Positions 1 to 11,815 of a stretch of 64,000 nt of DNA are shown in pieces. This stretch comes from Terana coerulea (lineage: Eukaryota > Basidiomycota > Agaricomycetes > Polyporales > Phanerochaetaceae): NCBI GenBank assembly GCA_024811115.1, contig JAKOGH010000002.1, positions 124,001-188,000 of the forward strand, read 5' to 3'. Within the stretch, counting starts at the first letter, position 1, and every line of letters begins with the position of its first letter. The position numbers and the translations under genes are program-made. The notes beneath the pieces were generated by a model, which worked only from the letters and a program-made list of their open reading frames with translations, was not told the origin of the DNA and ran no database searches.

Positions 1-6
1 GCGTTT

Positions 7-1787
7 ATGGCCTCCTCGTCGATATCGACGTCACATCCCTCAACGGAGCACAGCTCGAGATTCAAAGAGCACCTCTCAATATACATCCCGCCACTCGACT
101 ACCCCGTCGAGGCTTCGCGCTTTTCGCCAGAATCCCCGCCTGCCGGACCTGCTAGGACGCTTTCGTCTTGGACAAACACGACAGTGCGGTCTTCGACACC
201 CGTACGGAAAGAGACGAAAGAGTTCGATACGCGATCCATGCCGAGCCCTTCGTCCAGAAAGTCGAAAGTGGGAAAGCTGCTTTTCGACATCCGTACACTA
301 GTACGAGACAAGGACCCAGAGATGCTACCCATGCAGGAACCGCACTTACCTCCGTGGCGGCCTCTCAATGTGGAGAAGCGGACTTGCTGCCATGATTGCC
401 CGTGCCACGCCGTAGACAAGAAAGCCAAGCGACGGAGGAGAATTCTCGTATGGATCCTCGTCCTCATCATCCTGTACTTGCTTGGAAGTACCACCGCTTT
501 GACGGTACGGACTTTCGGATCGCCGCAGTTGATAACTCCCTCAACAAACTCCACCACGTCGACATCATCCGCATTGTCCGCAGATGCCCAGCAATGCCTC
601 TCGCAGTACACAGTGAACGCACCATCCGACCCATCCGGTTATCCCTGTTCGACATGTCTTCCAGCACTGCAAGCGGTGCCGTCCAGTTTCTCCGACGGTA
701 ACTCGCAAGACAGTCAACAGCTGCAGAATGCGATACAGTTCTGCGGACTGCGGGCTGTCTTCGAGACCAGCGACAGTGATGGGCAGACTGCGTTGAAGAA
801 CGGCAATTGGGCACAAGACGTCAAATTCTGTGCTTGGAGTGGTATCTCTTGCGACGGGACGGGCAGGGTCGCCTCATTGTACGTGCTTCAAGCTATGGCG
901 TATATCTGTGTAGATGAGCTGACTGTATTCTTTTTAGATCATTGACTTTCCCGGGGGTATCCGCCTCACTTCCGAACGAATTGGGTGCTCTGTCTGGACT
1001 GCAGAGCTTGACTGTCATCGGCAACTCAGCTATTCCTGGTACGTCTTCGGTCTTCCGCCTCTTAATATTCTTAGTCACTCATAGTACCTCTTTAGCTGGT
1101 TCACTACCAAACAACTTCACGTCTTGGTCGTCACTAAATACGCTTCATCTCGAGTCAACTGCCATTACTTCCTTGCCAGACAACCTGCTATCTGTTCTGC
1201 AGAAGCTGCAGACTCTGACGTTGGTGAAGAACGGTCAGATGGGCAGTAACCTCCCGTCGAGCGTTGCGAGCTCTTCGCTGCAGAACCTGTGAGTCCAGCT
1301 CGTTGTATGCGGTATTGCTCTATTGACGCTGTTATTTCACAGTATTGTGAATGGTCAAAGCTTGACGAACCCCCTCGCTCCGCTCTCGACCTCAACCTCC
1401 CTTCAGTCGTCTTTGAAGCTACTGTAAGTCATATTCATCATGCCGCATACAGTCAGACTGACTCTTGATATCAGTGACCTATCTTCCAACTCCATGACCG
1501 GAATTATTCCCTCAACGATATCATCGTTCTCTTCGCTGGCCGAACTTCATCTAGACTCTAATAATCTCGCGACACCGCTTCCATCTACCTTCCCCTCTTC
1601 CTTGCAGACGCTGTCCCTGTCAAACAACACAGGCCTTACTGGTGCTGTCTCCGGTTCATTCTGCAGCTTAGGCAACCTTCAAAGCTGCGATGTGCAGAAC
1701 ACAGGGCTGAGCGCACCCAGCGGCTGCGGCGTTTGTCAGTTCTCGTCTACCACGTCCACTTCCCCCTCAACATCCACGACGGCGTGA
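7..1787 (+). CDS. Membrane-anchored leucine-rich repeat protein
   Basis: Five exons (about 7-878, 938-1038, 1096-1288, 1343-1423, 1475-1787), all with GT-AG borders and matching phase, give about 519 residues. The first 145 residues are Ser/Pro-rich and basic. A single hydrophobic segment (around residues 147-169, ILVWILVLIILYLL) follows, with no signal peptide, so a type II topology with the C-terminal part outside is likely. The outer part holds a Cys-rich region resembling the cap that precedes plant-type LRRs, then several LRRs of the form LxxLxLxxNxLxGxIP (for example LDLSSNSMTGIIPSTI), a second Cys cluster (CSLGNLQSCDVQNTG) and a Ser/Thr-rich tail. No kinase domain is present. Function is unknown; wall sensing or protein binding is only an inference. 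The start lies 6 bases from the window edge, so an upstream exon or start cannot be excluded. Confidence 0.75.
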
Positions 1788-2767
1788 GCTTCAAGCTCAT
1801 GCATTCACTTTTATTTTTTCTCGTTGCCCCATGGACTACGGCACGCTTTTCATTCTAGATACTCCCACTACCACTCACGATCTTTCATGACCTCACGGAC
1901 ATTCATTGGACATTGATGTAGCATAAACCCACGTCGCTCCTTTTGATGTTGTACACTGGTATGCGTTGTGGCTTTGTATCATTCGTTCATTTGCATGTAG
2001 CATACGCTCCCTTGGATCAGGCGATTCCGTGACCTTGCATCCCATTCAATTCTACTTGTGTATTCGTTATTTGAGCTGTCCGTTGGAAGCAGGCCGCCAC
2101 AGTTTTGTATATCCCCTGAGCTATAGTTTGCCTCGGGACAGCGACGTATACTTCAATATGTGCTCTCGACGAGGCTCATCCACGTCGTTACTACCAAGCA
2201 TAGAACAGGGATGCTGGCTTTGGTCAAAGTTTGGACGCACGAGCAGTGAAGAGATAGATGCCAGCCATCCAGCCAGCGCCTTCTTGAATCGGGGAATCGA
2301 TTGATCGGATAACGCCACCAAGCCTTCGCTGTCCATATAGGGTCATCACGTCGTAAGGTATTGGGCTACTGTTCAAGGTAGTCTTCTCAACACTGGTGTA
2401 TCGCCTTCCTAAAATTTAGCAGTTCGTTGAGACTGCATAAAAGCTTGAGTGCCTCACGAAATCATCACCGAATGTGCGTCGACATCTTTTGGTATATGTT
2501 TGATGAGATACGATCGACACTGGCGATATTTAAATCGCAAAATACAAGCCCAGGAGGTGATAGTTCATTCTCAACGGACAGTAGTCTTAGTACGGATCAA
2601 TTGTAAGCTCGCATTGCAAAGCCATTGGTCTGACAGTGCTAACAGGAAATGCCTGATCATGTGCCAGTGGTTCCGAAGTGGTGAACGTGTAGCATTGACG
2701 GAGACATGCACTCACCTACGTTCTCTATCATGAGTACTGGTCCTCATGATACTTCCCGGCCGAACCT
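1788..2767. other. Intergenic, no gene seen
   Basis: About 1 kb between two convergent genes. The open frames here are short, mostly lack an ATG and show no recognisable domain. It presumably holds the two 3' UTRs. Confidence 0.5.
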
Positions 2768-3531
2768 TTACCAAATCCAAGGCACCAGCTTGTACGGTGT
2801 TCCTGCCGCCCACGCATCCCACTCGCCTTTAAACTGCGCCTTCATCGCCCCGTCTTCCACCTGTGTCCCCATTACCGTCGTCACCATTACGTAAATCAAC
2901 AATGCTGCGTGTACGGCACCGACGACTATGCCAATCGGCTTGCACCAAAGCTCGAGTTCGCTCCAGATCGAACCAGGTCCCAGTTGGCTGATAGCGGACC
3001 CGACCAGAAAAACGATGCCGCTAGTGTAGCCTGGGTGTCGCACGACGGAGTAGGGCCCGTGAGAGATAAGCTTGTGATCGTCCTTGATGGCAAGCTCGAA
3101 AGTGTAGTAGCGACCGAGACAGTGATAGCACAACACCCGGATGGCGGCAGCGACTATCATGAGCAGCGAGCCGTACATGACGGAAGAGGAGATGTGATAT
3201 GAGTCGATTCCGGGATGGAAACGAGAGGGCATGAATCCTGCGGATGAGAGGATATCGAGTAGGTCGACAACATTGACAACGTGTACAAGAACCTGAAAGA
3301 TCCGCGGTCAGCCAGGATGGTTTGGAAAATGTGCCAGCGTACCTCTACAGCTTGTACGCCGTTGAGCATGTGAAATCGGGAGCCCCATCCACGGATAATA
3401 CCATGGGCCCTATTCTGGTATTTTGCTCGCTCTTCATCGCTAGGAGCCGGATTCGGAGGAGAGCAAGCCAAGTGTGCGCATAGTGATCTTGCTGTGAGAA
3501 GAATAAATCTGAGGAGAAGAGTATCGCGCAT
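2768..3531 (-). CDS. Isoprenylcysteine carboxyl methyltransferase-like membrane protein, copy 1
   Basis: Two exons, 3531-3343 and 3292-2768, separated by a 50-bp GT-AG intron, give 237 residues. The C-terminal half carries the ICMT/phospholipid-methyltransferase-like signature: DHKLISHGPYSVVRHPGYTS (GPY..VRHP is the SAM-binding core), a hydrophobic hairpin, then an acidic segment and EWDAWAAGTPYKLVP. Known family members methylate the C-terminal prenylcysteine of CAAX proteins in the ER membrane. Many fungal relatives of this short type have no proven substrate, so the exact reaction is inferred. The start at MRDTLLLRF was chosen because it aligns with the paralogue just upstream. It lies head-to-tail with that paralogue, so this is a tandem duplication. 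Confidence 0.75.
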
Positions 3532-3943
3532 GGTGGTGCGAGTACAAGATGGAGAAGACGTGCGGAATATACGGCATACTCCAAGGCGGGCATTACGTAC
3601 GCATAAGTAGACTGTCACGGTGTTCGGCACCTGCTGTGGCGTAGTAAGACTCGAAGGCGGACGGAGTTCCAAATGACACTAATCGGCAAGAGGATGTCCA
3701 AGTGAGAGGTCAGCGCTATGTGGCGCCGTTAAGCGCGTAACATTGTTTCACAGCGCGCACCCATTGAGTACCTATGGGTCGAAGGACTATTTTCGGACAT
3801 GTCGTGGCAACATACTTCGTCTCTACAGCCAACGCCCCCAAGCCTGACATTTCCCAGCGACCTCGCCACAGATTCTCTACGAATTTTTGGATAAGCCGAA
3901 GAGAGAGCATCGCTTGCGACGACTTACTCAGATGAACGGTGTG

Positions 3944-4731
3944 TTAGTACACGAATGGCACCAGCCTGCACGGCGTCCGCCTCGCCCATGCATCCCACTG
4001 CCCCTTGAATTCGTCTCTGAGCGCCTTATCCTCCGACGGCATCCTCAAAAATATGACCAGACCAACGTAGGCGATCATGGCGACTTGCAGAAGGCCAAGA
4101 CCGCAAGCAACGGGGCTCCCCAGAGACCAAGCTCCGTGTACAGGGAGCCTGGTCCGAGTTGGCTGAGGAGTATGCCGATGAGGAAAATCCAGCCTCCCGT
4201 GTAGCTGGGATGTCGCACGACAGCGTATGGACCATCGGTGACGAGCTTGTGGTCGTGCCTGATGGCGAGCTGGAAGGTGAAGTTCTTGCCTAGGTAGTGA
4301 TAGGAAGCCACCCGTAGGAATGTTCCGGCAACCATCATCAGCGACCCAAGGATGACGGGTGGCGATATAGAGCTGACGCTCTGGTCGGTCGGTGGTTTCA
4401 GGGGCAAGTTCTGCGCGAAGAGTACTCCCGCAGACGACAGGATACTCGTGAGCTCCATGACGTTGACAACGTGAACCATGTTCTAGTAAAAGCCCAACGA
4501 AAAAGAATGTGAGCCTCTGCGCCACAGCCGGACGTGAATACGTACCTTGACACCGGAAGCTATGTGCAGCACATGCAGGCCGCTAGAGCCAGCGACATGT
4601 GAGGCTGCTTCAGAGCTGTACTTTTTCTGCTCCCCGGACGGGGGTGGTGGGTTCGGAGCCGTGAGCGAGAAGTGGCTGGACGCAGATCTGGCGAACAGGA
4701 GGAGAATTCGCAGACATAGAACCGCATGCAT
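3944..4731 (-). CDS. Isoprenylcysteine carboxyl methyltransferase-like, copy 2, frame broken
   Basis: This is a tandem paralogue of the gene at 2768-3531. Exon 1 (about 4731-4546) ends at a GT donor. After a 63-bp intron, exon 2 starts at 4482 and reads through the same signature (RHDHKLVTDGPYAVVRHPSY). At the GGGG run at 4112-4115 the frame breaks: the reading frame upstream stops at 4075, while the aligned C-terminus (KGQWDAWARRTPCRLVPFVY) continues in the next frame to 3944. The two halves align to copy 1 without any gap if one base is added in that run, so a lost base is the simplest explanation. Either it is a recent pseudogene or a sequencing error. An upstream in-frame ATG at 4764 is an alternative start. 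Confidence 0.65.
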
Positions 4732-5166
4732 GGCTAGGGAAGCTGAGGTATATTTCGAGGGCATGAGTTTACGGTCATAAAGAAGACGAAGGAATGGAGA
4801 GAGTTTAAGCGACTCTGACGAGACGGTAGCAGCCCGCCCGAACATGAGGACAGCTAGCGGGTTTCATCGGAGTAGCGTGAGCGGTATGTTTCGAGGGAAG
4901 TGTGAAAGACCTTGGATTCGGGAGTCTGAACGCTGGCAGGGCGGGAAGGTATTAGACTCCGCACCGGCGCGACGAGATGTTGGGACTTACAGAAATCAGT
5001 TTCTATATGTCGGAGTGCACGTCATTGAGCGGTACTGGAATAGAAGCGCGAGGGCTTGATATAATGTAATATCCCGTGGCTACACATACAAAATGCAATC
5101 GTCCTTCACTACCCTAGCAAAGTCAAATAGTCCGATACAAGATAGAAGCAATATCTCTACACGCCT
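4732..5166. other. Intergenic, no gene seen
   Basis: This stretch separates the start of the second ICMT-like gene from the 3' end of the CSC1-like gene. No coding signal is visible. Confidence 0.4.
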
Positions 5167-8100
5167 TCAATACCCTCTGAACGCTCCACGGCCTGCCATG
5201 TTCACGTCTCCATCGGGTGTAGATGGTGCATACCCTGATGGGTCCCGACTAGGCGGATACGGCCGGTGGATGGCCGCCTGCCGCTCGTACATTTGATGTT
5301 GCGGGATCGCAGGGGCGGGAGGTATTTGTGGCGACGCCCCCGGTATCTGTGGCGAATCGTAGGGAGAGTGCGGCTCGTAACCCGGCAGGCTGAGGTTGCT
5401 TCGACTGGGGTCGAAGTAGCCAGGCGCTTGCTGCGCGTTGAGCAATGGCACATGGTCGGTGTCCAGGCGGCTCATCTCGATCTCTGGCTGAGCGCCCTGC
5501 GCGAGGTAACGACCGTAGCCCGCCATCTTCGACGGAGCGGGCGAAGCGCGACCGCCCATTGTCGATATAGACTTGCTTGACGCTAGAAGGTTCGCAGACG
5601 AGACGGAGCGCGCATCCCAGTCGTCTCCGCGGTCGCGCTGATACTGCGCAACATCGTACTCCAAGTCGTTCTGGAAGTCAATGGCGTCAGTGCTGAGGCT
5701 GACACAGGTTACGGGCGAGAACCCACCTGTTCGATGCCTGCAATCTTGATACCACCGGCGACGATGTGGGCGTCAACTTTCGTGTTGCCGTACTCCTTGA
5801 GCTTGGTTTGGGCGTTGTTGATCTTGCCTTTGTACACATCACTGAGCAAACCGGCCATATGCGCGTGTAGCATAGGGGTGTATAGCTCTTGATGGAGCGC
5901 CGGGTGGCCGAAACGCTTGGAGAGGCGGTTACCGGCGTTGTCAGCGCGTTGTGAGTGCACCTGTGCTTGGCGCAGCTCGTCTTCGGTCGGGATGTAGTAG
6001 TTGAACGCCTGATTGAACGTCCGCGAGCAGTACATCTTGAAGGCGAGAATGAAGAACATTGGCGGGATAGTGGAGATCCATAGGAAGGTCTTGAAGCCGA
6101 GCTGGAGACCGATAGCTGCGACAGGGTCAGGACGACTTACTTGGAGAGGAAAGCATCACTCACTGAGGATCATCAGCAGTTGCATGAGCACGGTCGACAC
6201 CAAGAGACGATTGATGACCACGTTCCAGAGACGCTGCATACCAGGTAAGAAACTTTTGCATGGGACAAACGAACGGGACTTCACTTACTCCGCCGGTCTC
6301 AACACGGGAGACAAACACGAACATGAGCTGGTATTTATACACCCACGAGCTCACCCAGAACACGATTGCCGCGGCTACAACAACGAGCGGGGCGAGGGGT
6401 GCGAAAACGAATGCGACAGTGCCCATGAATAGCTAAAAATATGTTAGGACTTCGTCTTGTCTATGCTTTAACGATAATAATACATACCATGTTGGAGCTG
6501 AATAGTGTAGGTCAACCATCAGTTTCCGTAGGATATGAGTCGTTCGCTTGTACTTACAAGTATACAGCGTACTGGAAGTCTGGAGGTTGAGTCCACTCGC
6601 GGATCTCGCGAGGCGTACGGCCTAAGAAGCTGGTGAGAGTAGTCAGTGACTACAGCCACGAGCTCATGTGGGACGAGAATACATACTGCTTCTTAAACGA
6701 GATGAACATGAGGTTGAGGATTTGAGCAAGGTCAAAGAACACCAAGAAACCTCGCAGGCTATGACAAAGTCAGCGTGGGGCATACACAACATCTACTTAG
6801 TGGACGTACGGGAAATATGTCAACCAATATGATGACTGGTCAATATATGTCCGATTGATGGTGTCAGGAAGCTCTGCGTGATACCTGTTAGGTATGAGCG
6901 ATGGCCAGACTCGTAAGAATTACTCACTGTCAAGGTTCTGAAGAATGTCATTGATGTTCTTGTGCTGCCCGATTTGGGTGATGATCTCCTTGACGCTGTC
7001 TGAAAGGATGCTAGTAAGATACCCATGGAACCAGTTGTAGAGCTATGATACATACTGAAGAGGACACCGATCAAAGTGAAGACGACCAGCTGCGAAATGA
7101 CCAGAAATGCGTAGTAACGGGCGATGACGGCTCGGTCGAGGCGGGACTGAGTGAGGCACCTTGGTACTGGGAGAGCCAGCGCATAACGATGGGCAGGAAG
7201 AAGCCGAACAGGGCGGATACTGCGGGAGGCAAAACACCAGAAATCAGGGTGAAGGAGCCAGGTGATGCGGATGCCCATGATTGCAAGAAGGGCACAAATG
7301 AAGTGAGCTGCACACAACAGGTTTATGAGTGTAGTTCATAACAATAAACTCAGAGGACGCACCGAGGACAAGTTGGCAAGGATAGATATGACAAACAGTG
7401 GGATGGTGTTGAAGAAGCACACGGCAGACAAGAAGACCCAGCCGGTCACCTTCTTACTGGCAAGCTCTGTGGGAGTCCGGTTGAGGTTCTCCCAAATCTG
7501 CACGACAAGCGTGAGTCGTCAAATGAGAACGCTTCTTGGCAGTCACTTACAATATCCTTCGGGTTTGGTGCCAAACCAATCGCCGCGCCCTTCACCCGCT
7601 TCTTGCCAAGTAGATTTGCCACTATATGCGCATACGGCACGGCAGCCATGGATGCAAACCCATAGCTCTCAGCCTTACGCGCATCAATCTGGTTACGATA
7701 GTCCTCGACAGCTTTCTCTGTGCGCTGGAGCTTGGCGCTAATGAAGTTTGTTAGCATTCCAGCGCGTATGCAATGTTGAACATGGACGCACGTGTAGAAG
7801 TCAATTGCGTCCACTTTTCGGCCTCCGCAGCAGAGGAAGCCGCCAAGTCGATGCATAGGCCTTTCTTTCGCGATTTTGCCATTCTTCAAATACTTCACTA
7901 AGACTGCTTCGAGCTCTTTGACCGTCTCGTTGTGGTACTCGATCAGCTCTGGTAAGCGGCCGACCTGACGGCCTATGTGGACGGATGTGGTTGGGTATGG
8001 TGCTTGGACGCTTTCGAAAATAGCGCGAATGCCTTCGTCAGATTGGTATTTCTTGGGTACTTGGGTCATCATGAGGGTACGTGCGTAGAAGGATTGGACG

Positions 8101-8819
8101 TATTCAGGGGAGCGGAACCAGGCGTTGCGTAGACGGATGACCTCTTTCCAGTTCTTCCAGATGAAGCCCATGACAATGAAAGAAATGACATATGTCGCTG
8201 CGACGTGCACGAACAGAATCTTGGTCCGGACGTCACGGATAGTGAGCATGGAGAGAACATCCCGGTCGGATGACTTGACGTTCTTCAGATTATAGGCGAC
8301 GTTCGTCGGAATGAGGGCTGCACAGACGAGGACGGCCACGGACGTGAACATCCAACGCATCATGCGAAGGAACCGGAGAAATATGGCGGCGTCCAATCCA
8401 ATCTTCTCAACGAGTACTGGCTCTTTCGTATGTAGTAGTGGTGAAATCCAGCCGAATATTGAGTCAGATATGCGAGGCGGTTGTTTATCGCCGACATGAT
8501 ATTTGACTTTCGGTTCGTAGACGATCTACGGAGGCGTTCATTAGTACAAGTCTCGCCGAGCGGCTTCATTGACATAGAAGTGTACAGTTCATACTGCTCA
8601 TTCTACCCCTCAACTTACTTTATTCCTAGGCCGGAGGACGTTGAAAACGAGAATGGTACCGGCCTATGAGGGATGCTATAGTGAGCCCAAGTCCCGAAGC
8701 CACTGAACAAGACATACTGAAATAACCGTCATTAATGCGACCTGCGAGCCAACAGCAGCGGGCGCCAGCGTCCGCAGGTTGGTATTTTGGTCAATGAGAT
8801 CACCAAAGTCCCCTGCCAT
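5167..8819 (-). CDS. CSC1/OSCA-type calcium-permeable stress-gated cation channel
   Basis: A multi-exon gene on the minus strand. ATG at 8819 begins MAGDFGDLIDQNTNL, followed by exons at about 8819-8718, 8663-8619 and 8525-7792, then many short exons, and the last one ends with TAG at 5167. The long exon shows the hallmarks of the family: an N-terminal TM domain, then the cytosolic PHM7-like domain (MMTQVPKKYQSDEGIRAIFE, with the following Cys-rich GGFLCCGGRKVDAIDFYT). The exons from 7500 to 5700 encode the hydrophobic RSN1_7TM (DUF221) part, ending in a cytosolic stretch (YYIPTEDELRQAQVHSQR). The tail (5664-5167) is Pro/Ser-rich and probably disordered. Such channels pass cations in response to osmotic or mechanical stress at the plasma membrane or internal membranes. 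The channel family is clear; the individual small exons between 6500 and 7100 are approximate. Confidence 0.85.
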
Positions 8820-9442
8820 GGTGAGGACCGGAAAGAATGGATGGTGGTGGTGGAATGAGAGAACTGAAAGAGTGAAGCACCAACGGAGGGAAAGCCTGAG
8901 CGGTAATGGGCGCTCCTTGTCTCAGAACAATGGTCCGGCACCGGCAATTGCCTTGATTGTAGTCATGTGTAACAAATGTTCAACAAGATATGCTGACCTC
9001 ATTTCATTCTGTTTGCTTATCATCAGTGATGTCACTACAAAACCTCTAGTTATTATGCCAAGGCCAGTCGTTGTTCTCCGCTGCTACAGGGATAAACCGC
9101 TCCACGCACATTCCCGCTCTACGCACGTCCCCCGCCAAAATATTGGCGCTTCATGGCGCTTGGAGGTGAAAACCAGTGATGCACCACCGTAAAATAGACG
9201 CCATGTGCGTAGAGCGGGAATGTGCGCAGAGTGGGTCATCCCTGTAATGGTTGCCGTCCGGCGGCGCTGCCAGTCTCCAGTCGGGCTCCAGCGTTCTCCG
9301 ACATACACAGCCTCTCGAAGCAACCTACGCAGCTGCCACAGTGCCGACACCACGAACACGGTCGAAACAGGCCGCGACTCTGCGACACGTCGGCGACCTG
9401 CTTTTTCTCGCCAATCCATTCGGCAAGGTAGATCATCTCTTC
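8820..9442. promoter_or_regulatory. Divergent promoter region between channel and IMPACT genes
   Basis: The two flanking genes start away from each other, so this 620-bp stretch must hold both promoters. It also contains the foldback element described separately at 9085-9246. No ORF in it has coding features. Confidence 0.5.
9085..9246. mobile_element. MITE-like foldback element with 42-bp inverted ends
   Basis: The ends 9085-9126 and 9205-9246 are inverted copies: 37 of 42 positions match, with 22 identical bases at the inner end (including gcacattcccgctctacgc). The element reads TA-CAGGGAT...ATCCCTG-TA, so each end is flanked by TA, as expected for Tc1/mariner or pogo-type insertion. It encodes nothing. 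I infer a miniature inverted-repeat transposable element; only one copy was noticed in this window. Confidence 0.6.
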
Positions 9443-10244
9443 ATGTCGACAACCCTCGATGCCTTCGTCCAGTCGTCGAAGCCTCCGCCACAGCCCTTGT
9501 GCACCTCACAAGAAATTCGAGACCGAGGATCCATTTTCGTGGCCAATGTGTTCCGTGCGAACACAGAAGATGCAGCTCGCAAAGCTGTATCGCACATCAG
9601 AAATGTGATTCACGGTCAACGACGGGCGACGCATGAAATGTTCGCCTGGAGATGCATGGTACTGAAGGCGGGGAAGAGCGGGTTGGGTGGGCCTGACGAC
9701 TTCGAGGTAAAGCAGGGTAACGAGGATGACGGGGAGAAGTATGGCAGCATAAGGATCTTGAGGGTCATGCAGGCGGAGGGTGTTATAGACGCTGTGATTG
9801 TGGTCAGTCGATGGTGCGTGTACGATGTTCGAATAGTACCAAAGTCGTACGAAGTCAACGTGTCTTTATATGTTATATGTCAGGTATGGCGGAGAAATGC
9901 TGGGACCTGTGAGGTTCAATCATATCGAGACATGCACACGAGAAGCGTGTCATGCCTTCCGTATACGAGACGAGCTTGAAGAATATGTCTCCACACTTCG
10001 TTCTTTGGATGACATCTTGGCGAGCCTTCGGGACGAATTGACGACTCTCAGAGATTCGAAGTCGGGTGCTCAACCTACGAATGCCAGACTTATTGCGAAG
10101 AAGCAAGACTACAATGCAATACTGGATTCATCCGATTTGGAGAAAGTTAAACGCCTCGTATCTGCACGAGAGAAGGCTATTGCCAGTGTCAAAACGTCAT
10201 TGAATAAGGAGAAGGCAGAGCTGCTGGTTGAAACTGCTAAGTGA
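9443..10244 (+). CDS. IMPACT/YIH1-family protein (UPF0029 domain)
   Basis: Two exons (9443-9813 and 9884-10244, 70-bp GT-AG intron splitting a Trp codon) give 243 residues. Residues about 20-130 form the IMPACT N-terminal fold: DRGSIFVANVFRANT at the start and VVSRW-YGGEMLGPVRFNHI across the intron, which is the family signature (RWYGG..LGP.RF.HI). The C-terminal 80 residues are a predicted charged coiled coil (RSLDDILASLRDELTTLRDS). The N-terminal RWD domain of true YIH1/IMPACT, which competes for GCN1 in GCN2 signalling, is missing, so a role in that pathway is uncertain. The first in-frame ATG, at 9443, was taken as the start. Confidence 0.8.
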
Positions 10245-10399
10245 AGGTATAGAACTCATTATCATAACACCCACGATGTCAAGAGAGCTCAACTAGCAGG
10301 TGTAGATACGAGACGACGCGGTCTTGCTGGTTAGCCATCGCGAACCGTCTTAAGCTCCTTAGCAACCACATCTTCTACGGAGCCAAATCAGTTCAACAT

Positions 10400-11002
10400 T
10401 GGTTCGTTTTCGACCCCGCTCCTAATGACATATCTCATACGCTCTATTCAGGACCTTGTCATTATGAGGCAAACACGAATGTCACATTTACCACAGTGAT
10501 GCACAGGATACCGTATCCCTCGAGCTTAATAGATACAACCTCCGGCTACCGTTCTTTCAAGGATCGTGTCAACCGATTCAAGCGGTTGCTTGGCGGTGTC
10601 CGTCCAACACAGCATCAATATGCCTGTTTAGAACCGTTGAACCCGCCTACCGCGGCCTATCTACCTTTATAAGCGATAAACCTCACGGATATTCTCTGGA
10701 CTTCGTAGGTCGCTCTCCCCTTCCACTTCCGCCAAACCCCCTGCTCACGACATACCGGCTTCAATCTAGTCGCCCCACCAATTCTGGACATCAAATCCTG
10801 CCACAAGCTGCGCGAGATCATGATATACCTCGTTCTCGACCTCATAAAAAGGCACGAAGTCATCGCACGGCTGCAGAGCCTGTCCGCATTCTTCACGCAC
10901 GCCGACATCTCAAGTACGCGCTATCCGGACTTCAAGGAGATCGCGATCGAGTTCTGCATGAACACTCGGAGCGAGGCACAGTTCAAGAAAGTGCGCTGGT
11001 AA
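10400..11002 (+). pseudogene. Possible gene remnant, unknown family
   Basis: Two separate open stretches read like protein. One, about 10400-10670, includes YRSFKDRVNRFKRLLGG and stops at TAA. The second, about 10760-11002, includes REIMIYLVLDLIKRHEVIAR and FKEIAIEFCMNTRSEAQ and stops at 11002. No clear ATG, splice path or known domain joins them. They may be pieces of a decayed gene or chance. The rest of 10245-11815 shows nothing else convincing. Confidence 0.2.
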
Positions 11003-11815
11003 CTTGCAAGATGTCTGCGAAGCTCACGGCGCGTATGCAATACGCCCTAGTGGACGCCTGCGCCAGTCCTCCGTCGGGCACATCACCTTTGATATAGGAG
11101 ACTAGTCCAGGATGCAAGGCGCACAGGAGGAGAGCTTTGTCCGCGGCATGTTCGCCGTTTTGAACGAGAAGAACTTGCTCCACTTTCGAGACGCCATACA
11201 AGGGATTGGGGGCATAGAGTGCGTAAATCTAGGCGAATCCGTCGTCTAGCGTAGTTGCACTGACAGACAACGTAGTTAGCAGATGTCGCCACGTTTCCGT
11301 CGATAGGTTGACGACGAATGAACGACCCGTGCACAAGAGTGAACAAGAGGGCAGAGGACATCGTCCCCTTCTTGAAACGAAACCATCCCGTCGTGTCGGG
11401 TACCTTGAAACGTTGCATGCTTACGACCAAGACCGCCACAATGGCGAGCGGCGAGGACCCCGAACACCTGCGGTATTTTGCAACTTCGTCTTGGCGAGCA
11501 CGCACCCTTGTGATACAAGCACGTTCGATGTCTCCAGATTATGCAATCATCCACCATGTTGCCCTGACACAGCCCTAAACGTTTCACGGCCGAATTTTGG
11601 CTACGAAGGGAAAGGTGAACGACGACGATAGGACCGAACAGACGCGAGACTAACCACCACATTATTCGATACTGTCAGGAAGCACTAGCGTGCATGGTGT
11701 ATCGTGGAAGTAAACATAAATTTCGCCCTGGACATGACTTGTCGAGGCGATGAGTTCAAGCAAAAATCTACGCAGCTAGTATTCTACTACCCCCGTGAAT
11801 ATCCAACAAAACTGT

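Noticed and set aside
99..611. 170-codon open frame on the minus strand
   Set aside because: It lies opposite the first LRR exon, has no domain, and the plus-strand gene has clean introns and motifs.
2449..2733. 94-codon open frame
   Set aside because: Starts with GTG rather than ATG, has no domain and no supporting splice structure.
4075..4150. An intron to explain the frame change in the second ICMT-like gene
   Set aside because: The only GT-AG pair would be 44 bp with a poor donor and would delete a conserved membrane helix; a one-base slip aligns without gaps.
9251..9442. Upstream extension of the IMPACT gene
   Set aside because: The frame is open but begins with TTG; the first ATG is at 9443, just before the conserved part.
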